Shown here piece by piece: positions 41,801 to 50,400 of a stretch of 64,000 nucleotides of DNA (position 1 is the stretch's first letter; each line of letters starts with the position of its first letter). Made by a program: the position numbers and the translations under genes. The notes under the pieces were generated by a model, which saw nothing but the letters and a program-made list of their open reading frames with translations, was not told where the DNA came from and searched no databases. The DNA comes from JASHVB01 sp963762885. GTDB lineage: Bacteria; Pseudomonadota; Alphaproteobacteria; Acetobacterales; Acetobacteraceae. The stretch covers positions 62,001-126,000 of the forward strand of contig CAVXNH010000038.1 of the NCBI GenBank assembly GCA_963762885.1, in the 5' to 3' direction.

Positions 41801-42155
41801 CGACCGTCAGGTCCTGCGTGTCGGTGGCGCCCGGTGCCAGTGCGGCGATGGTGCCTTGCGCCGTGATCGAGCCGGACCCCGTGACCGACACGCCGATCGG
41901 CGCGGACCCGGTATTGCTGACGCTGAGGTCCTGGCTTTCCGGCGTGCCGACATGCACGTTGGGAAATACGATGGTCTGCGGCGTGTTGAGTTGCCCGACG
42001 CCGGGCGCCTCCACCGTGTCGGTGATCGTCAGGGTGATCGGCGTCACCACCGCCGAATAGCCGCTGTCGTTGACGTCCTCGCCGTCGAAGCTGAGCGTGA
42101 CGCTGTTGGCGCCCACTTGGTTGGTCTTCACCGTGAAGTTGAGGCCCTGATACAT
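38898..42155 (-). CDS. Giant surface protein, C-terminal open frame
   Basis: 1,085 residues as given. The first conserved residues of this piece lie upstream of its first Met (APADSLSG... continues to DYLTTPIAAGQ, then MYQGLNFTVKTNQ), because it is joined to the middle frame by a missing base near 42245. It contains repeated choice-of-anchor modules (VPVDITVDNYANP, PVSITVDNYANAEL, each with a LxLGT...GPAD pattern) and the third vWD-like domain (GDVHIVTYDGLRYDFQADGD). The stop at 38898 is premature: the next frame continues TLSDGTQGGELYLAG to ...RVALA at 38795. Confidence 0.7.
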   Translation of the reverse strand: MYQGLNFTVKTNQVGANSVTLSFDGEDVNDSGYSAVVTPITLTITDTVEAPGVGQLNTPQTIVFPNVHVGTPESQDLSVSNTGSAPIGVSVTGSGSITAQGTIAALAPGATDTQDLTVGVNTSTAGAQSGEVQVDFGSSDPPVDVFGDVYNLATASVAPVSTIVHVGAAGTIAVAITNTATANGFSENLLGTLAAVTGTLSIVSAGPTGEIAAGSSDTSSLLLGFSTTQAGTITGSATLDVASDGGTGPSSIDGLGVTTLTPQVTPVDITVDNYANPVFDDVSNIGTFTNSGTVYALNLGTISQGSGSLVFDLGVLNDVIGPADLASGSLQASGASAFSVSGPETFPDLVAGQSAVASTVTLSTSSPGTFSETFTLAATNSNNSGYSATLPGETLTVTGTVAPTTFTPAIASVLTSSPIDFGAVHVGATARQALSIENTATAGSASLDGSVLSLSGDTTGSGAFTGLAPGGTNSTDITLGINTGTAGAQTGTATLAFVSDAGTLGTASLPNQDITVTGSVYREAAAALLPINEIVHVGDPGTAAITVSNADADDGYSERLIAYVAGVSGDIVIANGGPTSDIAAGQTNTTALAIGFSTAQAGTITGTGTIGLVSDGGTGEGSIDGLGTTVLADATVPVSITVDNYANAELTSGGNLTSNGPDAYTLNLGTATEGGAALSADLSVLNDVAGPADWLNGTYAVTGSSQFGNTGFGAFGTLGAGGSLAAGGVSLATNQVGTYSETIVLTPTDTNADAFDEIMPAQTVTVTGTIAPKGVAQGDVHIVTYDGLRYDFQADGDYVLTRSTVAGDSFQIQIATAPDAANGAVSYTTEAAAQVGSNVVTFAIGRDTTVWVDGTPDTTLTAAGQVQALDGGVLTELSPGTLQLTWATGETATIADAGSHLDTSVALDAAVGRGSMQGLLGTDISQQYDFTLPDGSVLPQPLSGSALYGTFAEAWSVTPANSLLDGDAIGADSGADPAVTPIGIGATAGDTTQFIYADGYADGAGAQPMVQATATGQVLNAAPGVADLSDAGGFGVTFQGTLSELANELISGFSAKDLIDITDLAGPHVTASFAGSGSAGVLYPE

Positions 42156-42235
42156 CTGGCCTGCGGCGATAGGCGTGGTCAGATAGTCGCCGGTGACGCC
42201 AAAGCCGCTGCCGAGCGGTGCGGTGAAGGCGCCGC

Positions 42236-45200
42236 TCAGCGAGTCGCCGGCGCGGTGGCGGCGTTGAGCACGGCCATTTCCACCGTGGCCGGTGACGCGC
42301 CTTCCGCGATGTCGCCGAGGGCCAGCGTGTAGGTGTTGGTGCCGGCGTCGAACGACAGCGTGCCGCCGCCGCCCAGTTCGCTGAATTCCGCGATCGGCGG
42401 GCTGCCCGCGGTCGACACGCTGTTGACAATCTCGGTCTGCGCCAGCGGCGCGAAGACTGGGACATCGGCGGTGTCGCTGACCTGCACTTGCAGGTCTTCG
42501 CTTGGTGTGCTGCCCAGCGCGCCCTGCGGCAGGTCGATGGTGAATGGCACCAGCGTCTGGCCGGCGACGATCGTCACCTGGCCGGACGGCAGCGTCCCGC
42601 CGAACGCACTGGCGCCGAAATACCCCGCGCCCGCCGCCACGACGGTGTAGTCGACCACCGTGTCGCTGGTGTCCAGCGATGTCAGGTAGGCATCGAAGGT
42701 GACCGGCGTTACCCCGCTCGCCGCCGCGGTGACGGTCTGCGCCACCGCGGACACCGCGAGCGCCGGCGTCGCTGCGACCGGCATGATGTTGGCGATGGTG
42801 GTCGGCGTCACCTGGTCCTGGATGGACTCTGCCGAGGTGATGAAACTGGCATCGCCGGTGGCGAGGTAGTCGAGCTCCGCCGCCTGCGCGACGCCGGGAT
42901 CCTGGATGCCGGCCGCGGCAACCATCGCCGCCGCCTGCGCCACGGTGCTGGCCGGCAGGTTAGCCAGGGTCACCGCGTCGGCGGGGAAATTGGTGTCGGT
43001 GAAATCGCCGGTGCCCTCGCCGTTCGGATAGTTGAACAGCGACGTGGCCTTCGACACGCGCCAGGAGTTGGCGTATTCGCCGTACAGTTCGGCGGTGGAC
43101 AGCGGCTGCTGCAACACCGTGCCGTCGGCAAGCTGGAAGTCGTTGGACTGGCCCTCGTCCTCGCCTTGCAGGCCGCCATACGAGCCGGGCAGCGCGGTGC
43201 CGGGAATGCCGTCGATGATGTTGTCGTAGGCGCCGGCATTGGTGACGGTCATCGTCTCGCCGGTGTTCCAGACAACCTTGTACAGCGATGGCGAGACCTC
43301 GGTGATCGTACCGCCTGGCAGGATCAGCGTGGGATCTGCCTGGCTGATCGACGATTCGTTCCCGTCCTCCCAGACTGTGTCGGTGCGGGTCCAGTCGAAG
43401 GTGACGCTGTCGGTGCCAAGCTGGATCGCGACCTGGGTGATCACCGTCACCGAGGCGCCGCTGTACCAGGGCTGCAAGCGCATCTGGATTTCGAAGCTGT
43501 CGCCGGGAATGCGCAACTCGGCCAGGACGAATTCGCCGATCTGCTGAAAATTGTACTCGAGCTGGTTGTAGGTGATGATATGAACGTCGCCCCACGCCTC
43601 GCTGTAAACCATGCTGGGCAGTTCGAGCGTGTCGGCGATCGTCAGCGTGATGGGTGTCAAATTCGCGGTGTAGCCGGTCGGATTGGTGTCCACCGGTTCG
43701 AAGGTGATGGTCTCGACGTTATCGCCGAACTTGTCCTCGTTGGCGGTGACCTCCAGCCCGCTATAGCTGTCGCCCGGATTGATCGGCGCCGGGATCGTCG
43801 CACCCGTCACGGTGAAGCCGGTCACGTCCGCGACCGTTAGCGTGCCGGTAAGCTGGTCGGCCGGTGCGTTCGCTGCGTTGACGATGGAAAACTGCAGCTC
43901 CGGCAGGATCTGCGTGACCTGCACCGCGCCGAGATCGAGCGTGTAGTCGCCATCGCCGTCCTGCGTGAAGGTACCGAGCGTGCCCAGATATTGCAGTTCG
44001 GGAACCGGCGCGGCGCCCGGCGTCGGGCCGGTGATCTGGGTTTCCGCCGTGCCGGCAAAGATCGGCAGCACGCCGTCGTCGTCGATCTCCAGGTTGAGAT
44101 TCTTGTTGGTGGCGCTGCCGATGGCGCCGATCGGCAGGTTGACGGTGATCTGCCCCGTCGTCTGACCGGCCGGGATCGTTACCGTGCCGGACGGGAATGC
44201 CCCGCCGAAATCCGCTGCCGCGAAATCGTTGGTCGGGTCGGGCGCGACGACCGTCCAGTTCACCGTTGTCGGGGTGGTGGTCGTGCCGGTGAGATAGACG
44301 TTGAACACCACCGGCGTGACCGCGGTCGGCGATTCCGCTTGCTCTGTCTCGGCCGCATAAATCCCGAGCACGACCGGCGTCGAACTGGGTGTGGCATTCG
44401 CCGTCGTCGGGGTCACGGTCTGCGTCGCCGCCGCATCGCTGGCGACGAAATCCGGGTCGCCGGTGACCAGGTAGTCGTATTCGGCGGCCTCTGCGGCGGC
44501 GGGATTGGTGATGCCGGCATCCGCGACGATCGAGGCCGCCTGGGCCACGACGGCAGCGGGCAGATCGGACACATTCAGTGCCACGGCCGGCGGCGTGAGC
44601 GGGAAACTGGCGGCTGACTGATCCGATGCGTAATCCATCAGCGAGTCGGCGGACGTCACCTCCCAGGCGCTGGCGAAGGTGCTGTATAGCGTGTTGGTGC
44701 TTAGCGGCTGCGCCAGCACGGTGCCGTTGGGCAGCATGAAGTCGTTCGCCGCACCCTCGTCAGGGCCCATCAACCCTTCGACGGAGCCCGGCTTCTGGCC
44801 GGCGCCCAGGCCGACGCTGGTGTCGAGGTAGGTGCCGTTATTGACGACCTCCAACACCTCGCCGGTGTTCCAGGAAATCTCGTAGCCGTTGCTGCCGGAC
44901 TGGGTGAGCGTGCCGCCGCTCAGCTTGATGGTCTGGCCGGCCGTCAGGGTTTCGGGGTTGCCGTTCACCCACACCGTGTTGGTGCGATTGATCGCGAAGG
45001 TGACGCGATCGGTGCCGACCATCGCCGCGGCCTGGGTGATGACGGTGCCGGAGGCGCTGTTCTGATACGGCTGTAGTCGCACCTGGACCTGGAACGTATC
45101 GCCGGGATTGGTCGATTTCGCCAGGATGAATTCGCCGCTGGCGTTGAAGTCGTACATATCGCCGCTGAACGTGGTGATATGCGCGTCGCCAAGTTCCAGC

Positions 45201-48200
45201 GCGAGGTCGATGATCGAACTCGCCGTATCATCCGTCAGCGCGTCGTAGATCTGGTCGAGCGCCGGCGCGATTTTGCCGACCAATTGGTTGAACGCGGCGA
45301 CCTGCGCGTGGGTCTGCGCCGCCGACCCGCCGGTCGCGGCCGCGGCGACGTTGGCGAGTTCGTTGGTGATATCGCCGAACAGCCCCGCATCCGGCGTCAG
45401 GACGGCAAACAGACCGTCGGCGAAATCCGCGTTGATTTGCGGCACGGTGCCGGTGATGGACAGGTTGCTGGTGCCGTTGCCGGTGATCGTGGGGCCGGGC
45501 GGTCCGGTCAGTGTCAGGTCACCGCCCGGCAGGTTCAGGCTGAAGGTGACCTGCGCGCCCGTCGCCTCGGCGGCAGGATCGGAAATGCTGTACCCGCCGA
45601 CACCAGTCGGCGTGCCGGCGATCAGTTGCACGTTGGCCGGCGAGTTGATCACGGGCGCGGTGTACGGCACGGGCGTGGCCACGGCGGTGATCTGTTGCGT
45701 CACCGAGGCGTGGTGCTGGTCCTCCACGGTGACGGTGATCGCCTCGGTGCCGACCGAAGCCGCGGTGTAGGCGAGGGTTTGCAGTTCCTCGTTCAGGTCG
45801 TCGATGTCGCCGGTCAGCGTCAGCACGTTGCTGCCGCTGCCGCTGACCGTGGCGGCGCCGGCGGCAAGCGCCGTCAGGGTGCCGGTGGTGTCGGTGATGG
45901 TGACGGTCAGCGGCAGCGTGTCAGTGTTCGGATCGCCAACCGTCAGCGGGATTGACTCCGGCACGCCGTCCATCGACGCGAGTGTCGAGGACGCGGTGAT
46001 GGTGGGTGGCGGCAGCACCGCGACCGTGCCGGTGATGTTCAGGATATCCGGCGTCAGTGCCTCACTGAAGCTGCCGGCGCTGTCGGTCGGGTCCAGCGTG
46101 ATGGTCTGGCTGACCGGGCCACCCGTGCTGGTGCTGAGCGTGACGCTGTCCGAAGTGGACTGGCCCGCCGCCAGTCCCTGGAACGCGGCGAGCGAGGTCA
46201 GCGTGAAGCCGCCGGCAGCGGTCGCGACGAAGCTGCCGGAGAGGAAGTCCGCCGGGCCGCTCGCCGCGTTCACCACGCCGAAATTGATCGCGAACGGGCC
46301 GCTGTTCTCGGCGATGGTGCCGAGATCCAGTGTCGCGGTGTTGCCCGAGGTCGTCAGCGTACCGACGTCGGCCGGCGGCACGATCGCAGCGGTCGCGTAA
46401 TTGTCGATGCTGACGTTGATCGGCACGGTTACGGTGCCAAGTGCGACGGTGCCGAGACCGTCGATGCTGCTGGGCCCTGTCCCGCCGTCGGAGGTGAGCG
46501 ACACCACCGCGTCGCCCGACACGACCCCCGCCTGCGCTGTGGAAAAGCTCAGCGTCAGCGCGGCGGTGTTCGATGCACCCGGCGCGATGTCGCCGGTGGG
46601 GCCAGTACCGGCGACCGTCAGGTTCCCGGCCGCACCGGTCAGCGCGGCGATCAGGTCCTCGGAGTAGCCGTCGGTGGGCGCGATGTTGGCGACATCCAGC
46701 GTCTCGGTGCCGGGATCGCCGATATGCGCGTACAGCAATAGCGGCGTGATCGCGGCGACCGCCTCGCGATAGATGGTGCCGGACAGCGCGACCGACTCGC
46801 TCGGCAGCGGCGCGGTGTTGCCGCCGCCAAGATCGGACGAAAAATCGAGCGTGACGGTGCCGGTCTGCGGGCCGGCATAGTTGGTGTTGAGGCCGACGGA
46901 GACGTCGATGGTGTTCGTGGCGCCGGGCGCCAGGGCGGTGATGGTGCCGGAACCGGTGGCGTCGCCGGTCAGCGCGCCGATCGACACGTCGAGCGCGGCG
47001 GACCCGGTCGGCGCATTGTTGGTGATGCTGAGCACGGTGGTGGCGTTGGTCGCGCCCTGCCGGATGATGCCGAGGGCAATCGGCAGCGTGGTGTTGATAT
47101 CGCCAACCGCGGCGCCGACCGCGGCGACCTGGCTGGACGAGCCGGTCACGTTGGTGCCGAACGATTCGCCCGCGTAGTCGCCGGCCAAGGTGAAGTACAG
47201 CGTGCCGCTGCCAACAGTGGTGACGGCAAGCGTCGAGGTGTCGGTGCTTGAATCGAAACTCGTGATGCTGGCGCCGGTCGCCTGGACGCTGCCCAGCACC
47301 AGCGTGTCGCCGATCGCCAGGCCGGCGATGGTGCCGGTGAAACCGAGCGGTTCGTCGAGCGTGAGGATGCCGCTCGAACCGGCGAAGGTGACGTTGCCGC
47401 TGTCGGGGCCCGCAAGTTCCAGCGCCGCGGCGGTGTCGATCGTCAGCGCGGCAGGCGCGGCGAGACCGCCGGCGAGGTCGAGGGTACCATTGCTCGCCGC
47501 GATGCTGCCGGCGCTGTTGATGGCCGGCGCGACGGTGCCGAAACCCAGCAGGGTCGCGCCACTGGAGATGCTGATTTCACTGGCCTCGATGCTGCCACCC
47601 GCCAGGTCGATCAGCCCGTCGGCGAGCGTTATGGTGGAGGCCGCAAGCACGCCCCCCACGCCGGTGGAACCCGAGGTCTGGGTGAACGCGCCGCTTGATG
47701 CCAGGGTCGCGGCGTTGCTGAGGTAGATGTTGGCGGTGTTGTCCACCGTGCCGGTGACCGAAAACAGTGCCTGGTGGGCTCCGGCAAACAGATCGATGGC
47801 GCCGGAATTGTCCACCGCGCTGGCGACCAGCGTGACGTTGGCGGACAAATTGCCGGATGGTGGGCCGACGGTGATGGCGTTGGTGTTGGTCAGGGTCCCG
47901 GCGATCGTAAGGGTCGAGTTGCCCTCGGTCGCGTAGGGGTCGCCATCCAGTAGCAGGCCACCGGTGTTGAGGAAATTGCCGGTGAGGCCGACGCTGGCGC
48001 CGTTGAGGATGCGTAGCGTGCCGTCGTTCTCGGCGAGGCCGGTCAGCGCGCTGTTGCTGGTGGTGGCGGACGCATCGGCCACCAGCGCGTTCGGGCCGTC
48101 CAGTACAAGCGCCGCGCCGCTGGCAATTGTGCCGACCTGGCCGCTGCCGAATTCCAGCAGCGAGTCGCCGAACAGCGAGGCGTTGAACGCCAGGACGGTG

Positions 48201-48724
48201 GGGGCGGCGGCGGCGATATCGAACACCGCCTGCGTGGTGCCGCCGCCATACAGTCCGACGCTGCCGGTTCCGGTCAGCGCCGCCGCGATCAAGGTGGTGT
48301 TGGCGCTCAGGTTGCCCGACGGCGGGCCAACGGTGATGGCGTTGGTGTTGGTCAGCGTGCCGGCAACCGTCAGAGTGGATCCGCCCTCGGTTGCGTAGGG
48401 GTCGCCATCCAGCAGCAGGGCGCCGGCGTTGAGGAAATTACCGGTGAGGCCAACGCTTGCGCCGTTGAGGATGCGCAGCGTGCCGGCATTGTCCGTCAGG
48501 CCGGTCAGGGCGCTGTTGCTGCTGGTGGCCGACGCGTCGGCGACGAACCCGTTCGGGCCGTCGAGTTCGAGCGCCACGCCGCTGGCGATCGGTACCGATC
48601 TGGCCGCTGCCGTATTCCAGCAGCGAATGGCCGAACATCGAGACGTTGAACGCCAGCACCGCCGGCGCCGCGGCAGCGATATCGAACACCGCCTGCGCTG
48701 TGCCGCCGCCAAATATGCCGACAC
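42236..48724 (-). CDS. Giant surface protein, middle open frame
   Basis: Up to 2,162 residues as given; genuine protein begins where the corrected frame enters at about 48589 (IASGVALELDGPNGF), and residues before that are out of frame. It contains two further tandem units, a Gly/Ser-rich beta region (LADGLIDLAGGSIEAS), choice-of-anchor modules (PINVSIDNYATAAI), a cadherin-like region, vWD-like domains one and two (GDAHITTFSGDMYDFNASGE; WGDVHIITYNQLEYNF) and Calx-beta-like stretches (PSGTVTIPAGQTTGQITVN). It ends in the frame break ATAPATR. Confidence 0.7.
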   Translation of the reverse strand: MSAYLAAAQRRRCSISLPRRRRCWRSTSRCSAIRCWNTAAARSVPIASGVALELDGPNGFVADASATSSNSALTGLTDNAGTLRILNGASVGLTGNFLNAGALLLDGDPYATEGGSTLTVAGTLTNTNAITVGPPSGNLSANTTLIAAALTGTGSVGLYGGGTTQAVFDIAAAAPTVLAFNASLFGDSLLEFGSGQVGTIASGAALVLDGPNALVADASATTSNSALTGLAENDGTLRILNGASVGLTGNFLNTGGLLLDGDPYATEGNSTLTIAGTLTNTNAITVGPPSGNLSANVTLVASAVDNSGAIDLFAGAHQALFSVTGTVDNTANIYLSNAATLASSGAFTQTSGSTGVGGVLAASTITLADGLIDLAGGSIEASEISISSGATLLGFGTVAPAINSAGSIAASNGTLDLAGGLAAPAALTIDTAAALELAGPDSGNVTFAGSSGILTLDEPLGFTGTIAGLAIGDTLVLGSVQATGASITSFDSSTDTSTLAVTTVGSGTLYFTLAGDYAGESFGTNVTGSSSQVAAVGAAVGDINTTLPIALGIIRQGATNATTVLSITNNAPTGSAALDVSIGALTGDATGSGTITALAPGATNTIDVSVGLNTNYAGPQTGTVTLDFSSDLGGGNTAPLPSESVALSGTIYREAVAAITPLLLYAHIGDPGTETLDVANIAPTDGYSEDLIAALTGAAGNLTVAGTGPTGDIAPGASNTAALTLSFSTAQAGVVSGDAVVSLTSDGGTGPSSIDGLGTVALGTVTVPINVSIDNYATAAIVPPADVGTLTTSGNTATLDLGTIAENSGPFAINFGVVNAASGPADFLSGSFVATAAGGFTLTSLAAFQGLAAGQSTSDSVTLSTSTGGPVSQTITLDPTDSAGSFSEALTPDILNITGTVAVLPPPTITASSTLASMDGVPESIPLTVGDPNTDTLPLTVTITDTTGTLTALAAGAATVSGSGSNVLTLTGDIDDLNEELQTLAYTAASVGTEAITVTVEDQHHASVTQQITAVATPVPYTAPVINSPANVQLIAGTPTGVGGYSISDPAAEATGAQVTFSLNLPGGDLTLTGPPGPTITGNGTSNLSITGTVPQINADFADGLFAVLTPDAGLFGDITNELANVAAAATGGSAAQTHAQVAAFNQLVGKIAPALDQIYDALTDDTASSIIDLALELGDAHITTFSGDMYDFNASGEFILAKSTNPGDTFQVQVRLQPYQNSASGTVITQAAAMVGTDRVTFAINRTNTVWVNGNPETLTAGQTIKLSGGTLTQSGSNGYEISWNTGEVLEVVNNGTYLDTSVGLGAGQKPGSVEGLMGPDEGAANDFMLPNGTVLAQPLSTNTLYSTFASAWEVTSADSLMDYASDQSAASFPLTPPAVALNVSDLPAAVVAQAASIVADAGITNPAAAEAAEYDYLVTGDPDFVASDAAATQTVTPTTANATPSSTPVVLGIYAAETEQAESPTAVTPVVFNVYLTGTTTTPTTVNWTVVAPDPTNDFAAADFGGAFPSGTVTIPAGQTTGQITVNLPIGAIGSATNKNLNLEIDDDGVLPIFAGTAETQITGPTPGAAPVPELQYLGTLGTFTQDGDGDYTLDLGAVQVTQILPELQFSIVNAANAPADQLTGTLTVADVTGFTVTGATIPAPINPGDSYSGLEVTANEDKFGDNVETITFEPVDTNPTGYTANLTPITLTIADTLELPSMVYSEAWGDVHIITYNQLEYNFQQIGEFVLAELRIPGDSFEIQMRLQPWYSGASVTVITQVAIQLGTDSVTFDWTRTDTVWEDGNESSISQADPTLILPGGTITEVSPSLYKVVWNTGETMTVTNAGAYDNIIDGIPGTALPGSYGGLQGEDEGQSNDFQLADGTVLQQPLSTAELYGEYANSWRVSKATSLFNYPNGEGTGDFTDTNFPADAVTLANLPASTVAQAAAMVAAAGIQDPGVAQAAELDYLATGDASFITSAESIQDQVTPTTIANIMPVAATPALAVSAVAQTVTAAASGVTPVTFDAYLTSLDTSDTVVDYTVVAAGAGYFGASAFGGTLPSGQVTIVAGQTLVPFTIDLPQGALGSTPSEDLQVQVSDTADVPVFAPLAQTEIVNSVSTAGSPPIAEFSELGGGGTLSFDAGTNTYTLALGDIAEGASPATVEMAVLNAATAPATR

Positions 48725-50400
48725 TGCCGGTGCCGGTCAGCGCGGATGCGATCAGGGTCGTGTTGGCGTTCAGATTGCCGGAGGGTGGGCCGACATTGAT
48801 GTAGTCGGTGTTGGTCAGCGTCCCGGCAACCGTCAGGGTCGAGCCGCCCTCGGTCGCGTAGGCGTCGCCGTCCAGCAACAGGCCGCCCGTGTTGAGCAAG
48901 TTGCCGGCGATGCCGACACTGGCACCGTTGATGATGCGCAGCGTGCCATCGTTCTCGGCCAGGCCGGTCAAGGCGCTGTCGCTGGTGGTGGTGGACGCAT
49001 CGGCGACCAGCGCGTCGGGGCCGTCCAGCAGCAGCGTGACATTGCTGGCGACGGTGCCGATCTGGCCGCTGCCGTATTGCAGCAGCGAATGGCCGTACAG
49101 CGACAGGTTGAACGCCAGCGTCGTGGGTGCGGCGGCGGCGATATCGAACACCGCTTCCGCTGTGCCGCCGCCAAAGAGCCCGACGCTGCCGGTGCCGGTC
49201 AGCGCGGACGCGATCAGGGTCGTATTGGCGTCCAGGTTGCCGGAGGGCGGCCCGATATCGATATAGTCCGTGTTGGTCAGTGTGCCGGCGACCGTGAGGG
49301 TGGAACCGCCCTCGGTCGCGTAGGAATTGCCGTCCAGCAGCAGGGCCCCGGCATTGAGCAAGTTGCCGGCCAGGCCGACGCTGGCGCCGTTGATAATGCG
49401 CAGCGTGCCGGCGTTGTCGGTCAGTCCGGTCAAGGCGCTGTTGCTGCCGGTGGCCGACGCATCGGCGATGAGCGCGTCCGGGCCATCCAGCAGCAGGGTG
49501 ATGTTGCTGTCGATCGTGCCGACCTGGCCGCTGCCGTATTGCAGCAGCGAATGGCCGTACAGGGAGAGATCGAACGCCAGGGTCGTGGGCGCGGCGGCGG
49601 CGATATCGAACGTCGCCTGGTTGGTGCTGCCGTACAGCCCGACGCTACCGGTGCCAGTCAGCGCCGCTGCGATCAATGTGTCGTTGGCGCCGAGGTTGCC
49701 GGAGGGCGGCCCGATATTGATGAAGCCCGTGTTGGTCAGCGTGCCGGCGACCGTGAGGGTGGAGCCGCCCTCGGAAGAATAGGCGTCGCCGTCCAGGAGA
49801 AGGCCGCCGGTGTTGAGCAAGTTGCCGGTGAGGCCGACGCTGGCGCCGTTGACGATGCGCAGCGTGCCGTCGTTCTCGGCCAGACCGGTCAAGGCACTGT
49901 TGCTGGTGGTGGCCGACGCATCGGCGACCAGCGCGTCGGGGCCGTCCAGCAGCAGGGTGACGTTGCTGGCGATGGTGCCGATCTGACCGCTGCCGTATTG
50001 CAGCAGCGAATGGCCGTACAGGGAGAGGTCGAACGCCAGGGTTGCAGGCGCGGCGGCGGCAATATCGAACGACGCCTGGTTGGTGCTGCCGTACAGCCCG
50101 ACGCTGCCGGTTCCAGTCAGCGCCGCCGCGATCAAGGTGTCGTTGGCGCCGAGGTTGCCCGAGGGAGGCCCGACGCTAATGTAATCCGTGTTGGTCAGCG
50201 TTCCCGCGACCGTAAGGGCGGAGCCGCCCTCGGACGAATAAGCGTCGCCGTCCAGCAGCAGGCCACCGGCGTTCAGCAGGTTGCCGGCGATGCCGACGCT
50301 GGCGCCGTTGACGATGCGCAGCGTGCCGGCGTTGTCGGTCAGGCCATCCAGCGCGCTGTCGGTCGTGGTGTCGGACGAATTGGCGAGCAACGCGTTGGCA
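47800..50400. repeat. Six tandem 459-462-bp coding repeats in the giant gene
   Basis: The same block (plus-strand anchor CGCC(A/G)TCCAG in LLLDGD) recurs at 47941, 48403, 48866, 49328, 49787 and 50246. The spacings are 462, 463, 462, 459 and 459 bp, i.e. 154 or 153 residues per unit. The single 463 spacing contains the extra base at 48590, which independently marks that base as an indel. The two 459 units replace a GGGTAQA-like loop with STNQA. Near-identity suggests recent duplication or gene conversion. Boundaries are approximate. Confidence 0.9.
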
